Source: Diphasiastrum complanatum (Eukaryota > Streptophyta > Lycopodiopsida > Lycopodiales > Lycopodiaceae). From it: DNA of 64,000 bases. Under the pieces are notes generated by a model, which made no database searches, was not told where the DNA came from, and was given only the letters and a program-made list of their open reading frames with translations. Below are positions 20,671 to 32,012 of the stretch, piece by piece; position 1 is the first letter of the stretch, and each line of letters begins with the position of its first letter. The translations under genes were made by a program, and so were the position numbers. The stretch covers positions 38,530,036-38,594,035 of the forward strand of contig CM055106.1 of assembly GCA_029204225.1 (NCBI GenBank). The letters are read 5' to 3'.

Positions 20671-21966
20671 TGTTAGAGTTTAATCTTACTCCTACTCTTC
20701 CTAAGTGCCCTCCTTCCTTCTCTCAATTTTACTCTCTCAAATGAAACCTGCATAAAATGAACTATTTTTCAACAGTCTACATATTTGAACTAATAGTCGC
20801 TACAGTTTGCATTTTTACTCAGGTTGTTCCACATGCAAAAAACCCGACACCCGACACTGTTGCCAAATCTTATCTTTCTGAGCAACCAAGTGTTTAGCGA
20901 CACTTATGAAAGTTGTTTTTGGGCCATTTAGGCACTTCCAGAAATGCAACACTATTTTGCGAAAAATGTGACACTGCATTTTTTCGCACATTTTCCGACA
21001 GGTGACACTTTGCAAAAAAGCGGCACTACATTTTACATGCAGTTTTTGACACGCGACAATCAGAGCAAAAAGCGAGACTGCATTTTTACATGCAGTTTAT
21101 GACAGGCGACACTATGCAAAAAGTGACACTGCATTTTTACATGCAGTTTTTGACAAGCGACACTTGTGAAGAAAAACATGACACTGTAGTTTTACACGAG
21201 ATTCTACACAGGCGAAAAACTCGACACTCTACAGAAATACCCAGGATTCCTCAAGGCTGTCTACGTCTTCAAGCTCCAATAACAACTGTTCTAATTAGTC
21301 AGTTAATCAGCTGTTAAGCAATCTTGTAAATGTAAAGCTAGAATAATACAACGTCTTTCAGTTGCTATAAATGTAAATGAGCAATTGAAGATGATATAAG
21401 TGAGAAGTTATAAGTCATCACATATCAAAGGACGATCTAACAGAAATTAAACGACCAGAATGGGTCTTTCAGTAGCTGACTCCTCAGAGTTAGTGATTAG
21501 AGAGAGAGAGAGAGAAATATTCAGAAGTTTAGCAATTTTTTTGAATCTGTGAGTAGGATCATGCGCTTATCAACGCAATTATATTGTGGTATGATCGTTG
21601 TTACTGCAACTTTATTATATAGATTTGCTATTGTTCTACATCCTTTAACATTCTTGTTTAATGATATTAACTCTCACTCCTCTTACACAAACATCAACAT
21701 AAAAAGAAATGTATGGTTGTCTCTGACACGTAAATTATTTCTACATTCTCTTCATATCAGATTATCAGTATTAGAGGATTACATGGTTGTCTCAGATGCC
21801 TAATTGTTTCTGCAATCTCTCTTTCACTATAGTCTAAGACTCCTACACTGATAATCTTATTCAACCAAAAGAACAACTCGTAATCTCCATTCTCTAAGTA
21901 ATCCATGATCTTGTTAAAGCACAGTCTTCATTGTGTCTTCATTAATCGTCTTCTTTTCCGTCAACA
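20671..21966 (+). repeat. LTR C with internal tandem hairpin repeats
   Basis: About 1.3 kb from TGTTAGAG to GTCAACA. It has pol sequence plus a polypurine tract on its left and a primer-binding site on its right. The part 20960-21200 is an imperfect tandem array of about 50-58 bp units carrying ACTGCAT-TTTTAC-ATGCAGT hairpins. A GA microsatellite lies near 21500. Confidence 0.75.
20966..21200 (+). repeat. Tandem hairpin repeats in LTR C
   Basis: About four to five degenerate units with the words GTGACACTGCAT, TTTTACATGCAGT and GACAGGCGACAC. Perfect 7-bp stems occur at 21077-21096 and 21128-21147. Similar words appear in the LTRs at 15.5, 27.9 and 11.5 kb. Confidence 0.7.
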
Positions 21967-21971
21967 AATAG

Positions 21972-21983
21972 TGGTATCAGAGC
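21972..21983 (+). other. Primer-binding site after LTR C
   Basis: TGGTATCAGAGC, five bases after the CAACA end of LTR C. Only a few bases of leader follow before an inverted copia RT begins. Confidence 0.8.
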
Positions 21984-21989
21984 TGATAC

Positions 21990-22850
21990 AAAGTGCCTTG
22001 AAATATCCTCCTTCACATGTGCAATCAGTTTGTTGCTTCTTGACAAAATCAGTGTGTCATCAGCGTAGACACCAATAATGATTACTTCACCATCTATGAC
22101 TTTCACATAGACGTTGTAATCAGCCATAAAAGGCTGGAAGTCCAAGGATCTCAGAGCATGATCCTTCTTCTTGTACCATTGTCTGGCGGACTGTTTCAAT
22201 CCATAGATGCTCTTGTGCATTTTGCAAGCATAATCAGCAAATGATTTATAGGTAAATCCTGGTGATTGGTCCATGTCGACCTCTTCTTTCAGCTTTCCAT
22301 GTAGGAACAATGTCTTCTCATCTACAATATGGATCTTCATATTGTAGGCTACTGTGTATGCAAACAATATATGTATAGATGTATGCTTGACAACAGGAGA
22401 AAAAGTTTCAGTATAGTCAATACCATACTTCTGTGAGAAACCTTAGCAACTAGCCTGACTTTGGATCTTGATACATAACCGTCTGTCCATATTTGTACTT
22501 GTAGATCCATTTGTATTTGACATGTTTCATGTCTTCTAGTACTGGTTCAAGAGTCCATACTTTGTTCTGTTCCATGGAACTCATTTCGTCTTCCATGGCC
22601 TTGATCCATTTGTCCTTCTCTTGATTGTCAACAGCTTCTTCATAGGTTTGTGGTTCACCTCCGAATTCACAAAAATCTTCTTGAGTAGAAGCTGAATTGT
22701 CTAGTATATACCTGACCGGTTGTCTTCTTTCTCTTGCAGATCTCCTTGGAAATTGTTCAAGTTCAACAACTGCTTTGCATGGTACAATTAGCCTGATTTT
22801 GAGCACAATAATCAGCATTCGCACAATCAATTGTAGCTAAACTGTGGCTC
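21990..22850 (-). pseudogene. Copia RT fragment
   Basis: Minus-strand reading from 22850: RRSARERRQPVRYILDN, KWIKAMEDEMSSMEQNKVWT, YKWIYKYKYG, a gap, then KIHIVDEKTLFLHGKLKEEV, SIYGLKQSARQWY and GVYADDTLILSRS. The YVDD box is YADD. This piece could be the missing RT of element G, which lies beyond inserted element B, but that is inference. Confidence 0.75.
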
Positions 22851-22859
22851 TAGTTTATG

Positions 22860-24215
22860 ATATCAGTAGATTCCATATAATGACCTTTATCTTGAATAGA
22901 CTAGTAAGGCTCAAACACAAAATTGGTAGTGGATGAATTTGTATCGTGGAAGCGTGCGGATTTGAGTTTTCCAGATGAATCAATGGTAACAGGTGACTCG
23001 ACCTTTGTTCCAGTCGTGAACGACTCTTGCATTAGTGAGCCAGGGGTGACCAAGTAGTAATTCATAGGAATAGGCATTACTAGGAATATCGAGTATTACC
23101 AGATCGGTGGAAAATTTGAGGCCTCCTAGCTTGATCAAAATTTGTGGAAGGAATCATGTAGGTCTAACCACACTTTGATCAACCATTCTGAACTGACAAG
23201 TGGGTTTGGTGAGTTTGTCTCTCAAGTTCCATTCCAACATGAGAGATGTGGAGATGATGTTGACACTTGAGCCACTGTCTAATATAGCTAAGAATCTCGG
23301 GATTGGCAATGAGTAGCTGGAATTTTGATGTTGCCCCTTTCATTGAGCAGATTTCTTAGATGTAATGGCATATTAGGTAGCTCGTCAGGGGTGGTGGTTT
23401 CAGTGGATTGGAGTTGTTGTTTCCACTTACCAGCATGTTTCCATATAATGTCAAAAGGGAGAGTCACGTTAGCTCGTAACAGATCTCTCAAGTCTTCAGC
23501 GTCTTTAAGGGTTTTAGTCTCAAAAGGCATGTGAGGTGTGTGATGGGAAGTGGTAGAATGTTGGTCTGCATTTTGAATTTGCTGACGATATTTGTGATGC
23601 AGCCTAATCTCTTCAGAAGGTTGAGGATAAACAATTGGTGTAGAGCCTTCACAAGGGAGAATGTTGGGCTACTGGATGTTGTTGGGTGCAATGATAGGGG
23701 CTCGACACTGGGTTTGTGCATGAGTCAAGACCCAGACTGCTAGCTGAGTTTCAACTGGCAAGGTTTCTACTTGCACGGAGCATACAGGAGTAGCTGATTT
23801 AGATTGAAAAGGACAATCCTCACATGTTGTTCAATGCCACAATTTTCACAAGCTGGTGGAAAGCATAGTTTGTCTGGGCAGCGAATATTAGAATGTTTAC
23901 CTGCATAGATAAAGCATCCACGTATTGCTGAAAGTTGATGCGTTGCAAACATAGCTTGGTTAGGATCATAGGTTTGGGTGGGGTCAACCACTTGTGCATT
24001 AGGATCATATGCATAATACACTACGGTCTCAGTGGAATACCCTGGTTGAGTAGTGTCTTCCACATAGTAAGTTGTTGGATCAACTGTATTGGGATCAAGA
24101 TAGTGAACAACTTGTTGTGGAGCGAGTTGATTAATGATGAATTGTTGACGTGGTGGGTACTGATTGGGTGTAGCTGGTCATGGTTGATAGACTCCTGGTC
24201 GTAGCATGGACTATT
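22860..24215 (-). pseudogene. Ty3/gypsy-type gag and protease fragment
   Basis: Minus-strand reading from 24215: a Pro/Gln/Tyr-rich linker (VVHYLDPNTVDPTTYYVEDT, YDPNAQVVDPTQTYDPNQAM), a zinc-knuckle-like segment (GKHSNIRCPDKLC and ACENCG), then a helical segment. A retropepsin follows with AILDSGSSVNIIS and YELLLGHPWLTNARVVHDW. The retropepsin type and LLGHPWL motif are of gypsy, not copia, type. Several frame breaks occur. It lies between two copia pieces with no LTR visible. Confidence 0.65.
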
Positions 24216-25330
24216 GTGGATTTTAAGCAAGGTATTGCCGAAACATGGGCCTAGGTTCCACCGAATAATCTTACTGCAAAAGAGATATATGGTCTTGTAC
24301 AGACCATTGCATACATGAGAGATCCAAGTATCGATCAATAAGAATACTCTCTCATCTGCACTTCTTCCTGCTTGGTAGAGGGACATTGGTCCTTTGTCAA
24401 ATGCAGGCCTGGATCCATCGGTGAGTGAGCTAATTTACAATTCATTAGATTGTATTTGTTTAGAACATTGTGAAGATACCTTTGTTGAGTGATGTAAATC
24501 AGTCGTCTCGCTGTGGATCTGAATGCCCAGACATCAGTGAGCTTCGTCCAGATCAGTCATGTCGAACTCTGAAAATAGCATCTGCTTAGAATCCTTGACC
24601 AAATTGCTACTTGATGTACTTCGAGGTCGGCAGCTGCAGCATAAGACAAGAGTGTTCGGATCGACGAATGCTTGACTACTGGACTAAAAGTCTTGTTGTA
24701 GTCGACGTTGGAGATTTAAGTGAATCCTTGTGCTACCAGTCTTGCCTTGCTTCAATCATTTGCTCTGTTGGCATTGTGTTTGATCTCAAAGTTCCATTTG
24801 CAATCAATGATATTGTAGCCAATAGGAGCTTCGACTATGACCATGTCTGGTTCTTGATCAGAGAGAAATACTCTCTGTCCATAGCTTCTCTCCAGAGATC
24901 AGAGTCTGGTTGGCTGAGTGCCTCTTCGACTGTCGTCAGTTCTTGTATCAAGAGACATGAAAACTCCAGAATATACCTTGTGGGTTGCGTGCACAATCAA
25001 CTTGATGTTCTGGGAGGATTCGACTGATGACCCACTCCTGGGACTTGTTGATGGGTAGCAGCAACGTCTTCGTCTGATTTGCTGTCAAAAAGTGGGTCGA
25101 CAATGGACACGCCTGAGTTAGAAGCTCGGACAGTCGTGTCTATGGCAGGTGATGGAGGTTCTCCTGGAGCAATATCCTTGCCTTTGATGTCGACGAACTG
25201 ATCCTCGATAAAGACTGTATCCCGGCTATACAAGATTTGCTAGGTATCATGACCATACAACTTGTATGTATTATTAGATGAAGTATATTCAATCAGGATG
25301 GTCTTGAGACCTTGGAAGTCCAATTTCTTC
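24216..25330 (-). pseudogene. Copia B reverse transcriptase
   Basis: On the minus strand the motifs of RVT_2 are readable in several frames: the SLIREKYS/DHVW region near 24840, [16 protein letters not shown] near 24430, then DPGLHLTKDQCPSTKQEE and GSLMYAMVC near 24300. The part around the catalytic box is deleted relative to A (a jump near 24590). Non-functional. Confidence 0.75.
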
Positions 25331-26640
25331 CTCGTGTCTTTTGGGATCTACGCGTAGGCAACACATCCAAACACTCTTAGGTTCTTCATGGAAGTCTTAG
25401 AGCATTCCACACCTCGTGGGATTTCTTGCCTAAGAGGGCCTTGGTTGAACATCTGTTCTGGACGTAAGCTGCAGTGGAGACAGCTTCGTCCTAGAATTTC
25501 TTGGGCAGTGATGCATGCGCTAGCATACATTTGGCTGATTCAACCAGGGTGTGATTCTTCCTCTCGGCTAAGCCATTAGACTGAGGACTGTAAGGAGTGA
25601 TGAATAACTGCTCAATGTCTTGGCTTTGGCAATACTCCTTAAACTTGATAGAGATGTATCCTCCACCATTGTCTAATCTTAGGGTCTTGATCGTCCTTCC
25701 AGTCTCCTTTTCTGCATGCTCCTTGAAGATTCTGAAGCAATTGAAGCTTCTGATTTCTTCTTTATAAAGTAGACCGTAGTCCTTTTGGAAAATTCATCAA
25801 TAAAACTTATAAAATACTTTACATCCTTCAGTGAAGGATTTTTCATCGGGCCACAAATGTCTGAATGTACAATGTCTAACAATCCTCTAGCAATGTGATG
25901 ATGGCTTGATTTAAATGGTTTTCTAGTCTGTTTACTAACTAGACATTCTTGACAGACAGGTAACTCAACTTTATCACGAGGATAGTCGAGATTAAGAAAA
26001 AAAGATTGTTTAGACATTTGTTGTACAGCAGCATGATTTAAGTGACCAAGTCTATAGTGCCAAAGTAAACTTTTATTTGCATGAATAGAAGTATTGAGCG
26101 CAGAAAAGCAACGAAGTAATTTATACAAGTATCCATGCCTCTTTCCGAGTGGTAGGATCTTGCATGTCCTATCAACTACTTTGCACTAATCACATTCGAA
26201 TTCTACTCTATGTCCTAGATCTGTGATTCTGCTTACATAGAGCAGATTTATAGATAAATTTGGTACATACAAGACTTTAGAAAGTAGCTTAGACTGATCA
26301 TTTGAAAAGCTTATCTTACAGTACCTTCACCTTTAATAGCTTGTGTGCTATTGTCACCAAGGTGAACATATATTGTAAGGTGTATAGGACTCAAAACAGC
26401 TAATGAGGCTGTTCATGTGTTGAGTAGCCCCGGAATCCAGGAACCAAGAACTGTCACCGGATGTTCCTTGATGGCTGGTCATGAAGGCATCATGATCCAC
26501 TTTTTGAATAGGTTGTGGAGCTTCCGTAGCTACATTTGCCACTTGATTAGACTGCCCTTGTTGTTGTTCTTTGCTTGCAGTATCCGACAGTCTTGAATTT
26601 CGTGGTTGTTTTGCTTGTAGTATCTGCAAAACAACTTCTT
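25330..26640 (-). pseudogene. Copia B protease and integrase
   Basis: Protease: DSSWFLDSGATQHMNS (near 26440). Integrase: LLWHYRLGHLNHAAVQQM, CQECLVSKQTRKPF, LDIVHSDICGPMKNPSLKD, FIDEFSKRTTVYF (26128-25700). The core with RSDNGGEY-like and PQSNGL-like sequence continues to about 25400 in other frames. Overall better preserved than element A in this part. Confidence 0.8.
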
Positions 26641-27020
26641 CTTCATCTGTGGATTTGATCGTTCTTTGTGCTGTGCTGGTTTTTGGTCTGGCTTTGATTA
26701 CTTCGGGTCTTTCTTCTTCTTATGCTTAGTCATGCTCTTGTTGGTATATAAAGTGTGAGAATTAACTAAGGAACTTGAGGCTTCGTTCCTCCGCGTGTCT
26801 TCCTGCAACAACATAGTAATGACTCTCGAAAGAGTCAGTTTTGGATGTATCGTGAGCTTCCATCTGGCGATCGCTGCGTCGTCTGCTTCGGGCTTCCCTT
26901 CTACACCTGTAACAACGTCATACAATTCTTTAGCCATTAGTACAGTTTTCATCTTAAATTTTCACATATGGTAATTGGATCCATCAAGCTTGTCCATTAC
27001 AAGATTGGCTTTCCCTTGGA
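26641..27020 (-). pseudogene. Copia B gag
   Basis: Reads SKGKANLVMDKLDGSNYHM, a TGA where element A has tryptophan, then KFKMKTVLMAKELYDVVTG. The zinc-knuckle remnant CRYYKQNNHEIQDC (second cysteine replaced by tyrosine) lies near 26640. There is no start codon: the first in-frame bases follow directly from LTR sequence at the deletion junction. Confidence 0.75.
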
Positions 27021-28136
27021 ACTCTAACGAAAAGTGTTCGTGCGGAGCGGAATGAGCTATATTACTCTTTCCCTAAGCATGACTATGTCTATCAGAAATA
27101 AACAGAACATTAGTGAGAAATCACGGCTAATCTAATTATGTAGCCAAACATTAACAAAACATCAGAAGAATAATTTGTCGCGAACAGCTAGACAAATTAT
27201 TAGTCATGAATGATTCGCGAAGTGCTAGACTGAGCTCGACTGATAATCAGTCATGAACTAGTCGCGAAAGGCAAGACTAAATATTCGTCGTCAACAGCTA
27301 GACTAATAATAATGCGCTAAGAACAGATTACCAGATTGAGCAACAAGAGAGTCATACAGAATGAAGAAAAGCATAGCAATATCGACACAAATCTGAACGC
27401 AGATCAATCGAGTTGTTATTAGATTAAATATAGCAAAATATACATGTCAGTAATGTTGTGGAACACAAGACAATAGCGGACAAAATCGCGTGCTCTACAA
27501 AGCTAATTCAATCTGTAGAAAAAAAGGATGAACCTATTACTGACAATACAAAAGAATCAATGCGCAAGGCATCTACTTTGTCTATCTTTGATAAGCTTAT
27601 GATGCTATTATTTTCACACACGCTGAATACGCAGATTTTATTCAATATGTACACAATTTTACAGGTGTGCGGATGAAGAAAGTACAAAGTGGATGTGCTA
27701 TATGTAGGAGATCGTGGTGGCTACTGTCGTTGTCAAATCTGTCAGCATAGTTGTGTGAGATGAGCGTGAAAAGGCTGCGACGTCAGCCTTTGCTGGAATG
27801 AACTTTGGTGAAGATGCAAAAAATGCGACACTCTGACAAAATGCCTTGGGATTTAATTTACAGGGTGCCTTCGCTTTTCCTAGAGCACCTTCGACATTTT
27901 GTTAAGGCAGTGTCGTCTTTTTCGCCTATCACAAATCACATGTAAAAACACAGCGTCACGTTTTTCGCCTTTTTTGCTTGTGAAAATCTACTTGTATTTA
28001 TGCAAACAGTCAAGTTTTTCGCCTGTCTTATTTTACATGTAAATATGCAGACTATGCGACAACATGAGTAAAAATGCAGCATGAATGGAGGCAGATTAAA
28101 ATAGGATTTAGGAGAGTAGAGGAGATAAATCCAACA
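27020..28136 (-). repeat. 5' LTR of copia B, 3' end deleted
   Basis: Begins TGTTGG at 28136 and can be followed against LTR A to about the CACGAACACTTTTCGTT stretch at 27030, where it runs into gag. Forward TTACC at 28137-28141 would be the target duplication on this side. Confidence 0.8.
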
Positions 28137-28730
28137 TTACCTTCCACGGATTTCGTAGGACACCGATTCAGAATGTGTCTAGTTGTGTTGCAAGCTTTTG
28201 TCCAAAAAATATTTGGCAAAACCTTGTCTTTGAGAATTGCCCTTGCCATCTCAACAATAATTTTTTGTTCTTTCGTTCTGCAATTCCGGTTTGTTGTGGT
28301 GAATAAGGTGTTGTAGTCTGCCTCTTGATCCTTGCAAAAATCAGTAAATTCTGTCAAAAGTACTCAACACCTCCATCAGATCTCAAAGTCTTGATGCAGC
28401 ATCTTGTTTGCTTTTCAACTAATGCCTTGAATTCCCTGAACTTAGCAAAAGCATTTGATTTCTTGCTTTTGAAATAGATCCAATGCATCTGCTACAATCA
28501 TCAATGAAGGTAATGAAGTAATAACAGCCACTAAGAGATCTAGTCTGCATTGGTCCACATAGATCATTGTGGAAAAGATCTAGAATGCCATTGGCTCTCT
28601 TTGCTCCACTTTTGGGAAACCTCTCTCTGTGTTGTTTTCCCAAAATGCAACCTTCAAAGATTTTTTTCTTCAAAAGAAATATCAGGAAATCCAATAACTA
28701 GATTAACTCTCTTGAGAATCTGTAAACTTT
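28137..28730 (-). pseudogene. Copia G integrase, interrupted by element B
   Basis: Reads CILGKQHRERFPKSGAKRAN, DLFHNDLCGPMQTRSLSGC and YYFITFIDDCSR. After a frame change it reads TTTNRNCRTKEQKIIVEMAR, FWTKACNTTRHILNRCPTKS and VEGN, ending at the B insertion. One third of the core is recognisable only in other frames. Confidence 0.75.
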
Positions 28731-28823
28731 GAGCACTAATATGACCAAATCGTTGATGCCAAAGATCACTTCGACTATCAACAGTGCTTACCATAGCTTG
28801 AGTGAAAGTCTCACATTCAATTT

Positions 28824-29213
28824 CTAGAGTCGATTCTCGTTGACTCTAGTTCTTGTAGCAATCACTTTGTAGTGATTCTTGATGTCCTTGACGAGACATT
28901 TGTCGCTATCAAACTCAACCTTGAGTTGTTGATCAGCCATCGTTCCAACTGATAGTAGTTTGTTGGCTAAATTAGGTACATATTGCACGTTGCTTATAAG
29001 TTTTATCATCCTGCTAGCTAGCTTCACTGGTACCACTCCAAATTCTTTAACAAATAATAATTGGCCATCGGCTTGTCCAACTTCATCACCATTGTGAATT
29101 TCCTCGAAATATGAAAACCACTCTTTCCTTGAAGTCATGTGCTTGGACGCTCCACTATCGATGTACCAGGTATCATTGGCTTCATCACTTGTCATTAATG
29201 CTATAATAAACAA
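28824..29213 (-). pseudogene. Copia G protease
   Basis: Open frame with DTWYIDSGASKHMTSRKEWF (active site DSG) and NVQYVPNLANKLLSVGTMAD, the usual protease and linker motifs. It is intact over this stretch; upstream, gag is frameshifted. Confidence 0.8.
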
Positions 29214-30186
29214 GTTTGAACTCTCATCTGTATCATTTTCATATTGATCATCATCGTATTGATGTTGATCAGCATCGTTGTCTTCATAATGATCATCATC
29301 AAATTGATGTTGGTCAGCATAATTGCTCGCTTGCCATTTGCATTTTCTTTGTGCTATCTCCTTCTGTTTCTTGAAGCATTCACCCTCCCAATGGCCAGGT
29401 TTGTTGCAGTACCTAAATTTCCAAGTTTATTTTGTCTGGAATAGTCATGTCCTTGACCTCGGCCTTGATTCCAATTGCCTTGATTCGAACTATCATTGAC
29501 TTGTTCATAAAATTGTTGAAATGATCCCCGGCTTGAGTTTCCTCCTCTCGATTAATACCTTCCATGGCCAAATCTTTTGCCTCATCCTCTAACTGCAAGA
29601 GCTTGATCATAGCCCATGTTACGATGATTCAAATTCATTGACATTGCTCTTCTTGCAAAAGCAATCCACCTAGTTCTTCATAGGCTGGCTATACTCGTCA
29701 CAGACATTTGATGTGACTCACTCAGACTATTCAATGTCAATTGCACAATCTCACGATCTTGTACTTGCTCTCCAATTGTTGCTAATTGGTCACGAATCTC
29801 TTTGATCTTCAGTAGGTGATCAGCAATAGTTGCACCATCATCCATCCACAATGTACATCTTCAAAAATAATATTCGAGATGTGTTTGTCGTTTCAAACAA
29901 TGCCTTCCAACGTATCCCACGTTTCTTTTGGCCCTTTTGAATCCGAAATGTAGGGAATAATTGCATCTTTGACAGATAAGTTGATGACATTCTATGCTTT
30001 CTATTTTCTCCTGTCAAATGCCTACTGATCTTCTTCAATCATGGGCCTTGTTTCTTCACATGTCACGATCTCTCGTAGCTCCTTTTCCATCACAATGTTC
30101 TTTAGTTTGAATTTCCAAACTGCATAGTTGTCGGCTCCTTCCAATTTGCTTGACTCATTGAGGATGCTCTCGCTTATAGTTGCCAT
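29214..30186 (-). pseudogene. Copia G gag with zinc knuckle and acidic repeat
   Basis: ATG at 30186 opens MATISESILNESSKLEGADN and YAVWKFKLKNIVMEKELREI, a typical copia gag start. The middle has stops and frameshifts. Near 29400 a zinc knuckle reads YCNKPGHWEGECFKK. It is followed by a duplicated acidic stretch, QHQFDDDHYEDNDADQ then QHQYDDDQYENDTDE (29240-29320), before the protease. Confidence 0.75.
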
Positions 30187-30189
30187 AAT

Positions 30190-30884
30190 TTCACTTACAT
30201 AAGTCTAGATAGTAAAAATGACTTCAGAAATGGAATATTCACTGCAAAATTGACAAATGATGTCTCTAACCACTTTCCAATCCGAGCTATGGATAGAAAG
30301 TTATACCAAATTGAAGATTTCGGCCTTAAAATGGCTCACAACTGTCCTTAAGCCTAAAAATGGCAATTATTACCAAACCGCCATTTTTGGACATTTCTTC
30401 CATCGCGCACATATCTCTGATTTCAGAGATCTGTATATCAACTCATAGGCCTTTGTACTAGCATAGCTCCTGTCTAATTAGATCCCAAAAAACATCTCTC
30501 CAGCTAGGTCAAATTATCACTCTGTTTTCTACTTATCTGCAAAAAAACCACTAGTGACATGACCCTAAAGAAATAGGGAGAGTCCTTAGCTTAAGGTCAC
30601 AATATTTAAGACCCTTCAAGATGAAAAATTTTAATGAAGGACCAATTTCCTTGCCCTTCAGTCCTTCGTTAACCAAACTTCAACAACTTCAAATGTTTAA
30701 AAAATGAAGCCAACGAATTCTGGCCGTTGATCTGGATCCACGATCAGGAGATCTCCACCGTCAATCTCATCAATGTTGACATCTGACGATTTGGAGCATT
30801 TTCGTGCGCCGAACTTGATTCCTGGAGACGCTAGGCACTTCTTTACGTTGCACTCAATCGGATTGGGCACGCAAACCTGCCAGT

Positions 30885-30930
<46 letters not shown>

Positions 30931-31710
30931 CGTGGATGCAAGTGCGAATTTCTACTTCATTCTCTACCACTTCTCACGAAATCTGATGCTCCTTGAGCGC
31001 CCTCAGATCGTGCCCCAATGAGCACTACAGCTGCACAAAATTTCTCTCCTAATGATGCACACTGCTTCGTTTTTCAGCAGAATGGTAGAACTGACAATTT
31101 CAGCTTCTGTCAGACTATTCTCACTAGAGTGCTCTACGGCCTTCCATGGCTATCTGAAATGTGTTTTGTGTCTCTAGGGCGCAGGTCACTACAGCTTTGT
31201 TTCACCAAAAATGCTCTCCTACAACTTTAGATCAATGGTTTTATCTCTGAAACCCCTTGCTCGAGAAAACAGCTTAGTTTGGACTTTCTTCCACCAAGCA
31301 CTGTGTTTTTCTTTGCAAGTTTGAGTTCCTTCAAGGTTAATCTGCTTCTCAGCTCTTGACTGTAGCTTCTAGCACTCAGAATGCTCTGAAAATGATGTAA
31401 GTAGAGTTGTTAATACTTCACACTCTCTCACTACATCTTAAGTTGCAAAATGTTCAAATGTTCGCCAAACTTATCCCAGTCAGTTTCCAATGGTTTCCCC
31501 ATTGTATTTGTCTCCTTGTCCTCTAGATAAACTCTTTGAAGAGTGTTCAAGCACTTCCTACCATGCTTCAATGCCTGCAATCTGCTCAAGAGACTGTTTT
31601 CATCAACACTAAAAGTTCTCTTGCTTTCACCTCCTGTGAAGGACTATCTCACCTCAGTAGGGAGCCAGTGACAAGCCGAACCTAGTAGTCAAGCACTCAA
31701 GATCAGAGGA
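30190..31710 (-). other. Leader region of copia G
   Basis: About 1.5 kb between the primer-binding site and the gag ATG. No convincing coding region in either direction. A GA microsatellite lies at 30890-30922. Confidence 0.55.
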
Positions 31711-31722
31711 GCTCTGATACCA
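31711..31722 (-). other. Primer-binding site of copia G
   Basis: Minus strand TGGTATCAGAGC directly after the LTR end CATTGACA. Confidence 0.85.
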
Positions 31723-31839
31723 TGTCAATGATCTGATAAGCACTATCAATCATTCACCATAAGCAATCACCATTAGGAGGAAGAACACACTATTACACTT
31801 ATTAAAAGAGAGTACAATAAACCCTAAGATAGTGAGATA

Positions 31840-31883
<44 letters not shown>

Positions 31884-32012
31884 GAGATGGAGAGAGAGAG
31901 AGAGAGAGAGAGAGAAAAAAAAAAAACTAGTGGTTGACTCTAGACTAGCCTATAGCTACTTACAACTAATAATAGCTATCAACAGTAATAAGTTTATCAT
32001 TGTTTTCTAACA
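31723..32012 (-). repeat. 5' LTR of copia G with TA and GA microsatellites
   Basis: 290 bp from TGTTAG (minus, 32012) to TTGACA (31723). It contains a (TA)n run at about 31841-31880 and a (GA)n run at about 31886-31914, so part of its length is microsatellite growth. No direct partner LTR was seen in the window. Confidence 0.75.

Larger units (their letters stand above)
24216..28136 (-). mobile_element. Ty1/copia element B, inverted relative of element A
   Basis: The 5' LTR starts at 28136 on the minus strand (TGTTGGATTT); gag (27020-26698), protease, integrase and RT follow down to about 24216. It belongs to the same family as A. It lacks the end of its LTR, the primer-binding site and the gag start codon because of a deletion at about 27020. 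It is inserted in the integrase of element G. Confidence 0.85.
28137..32012 (-). mobile_element. Ty1/copia element G, 5' half
   Basis: LTR 32012-31723, primer-binding site, a leader of about 1.5 kb, gag from ATG 30186, a zinc knuckle, protease and the first part of integrase. Integrase is cut at 28137 by element B. The rest of pol and the 3' LTR are not contiguous. Confidence 0.8.
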
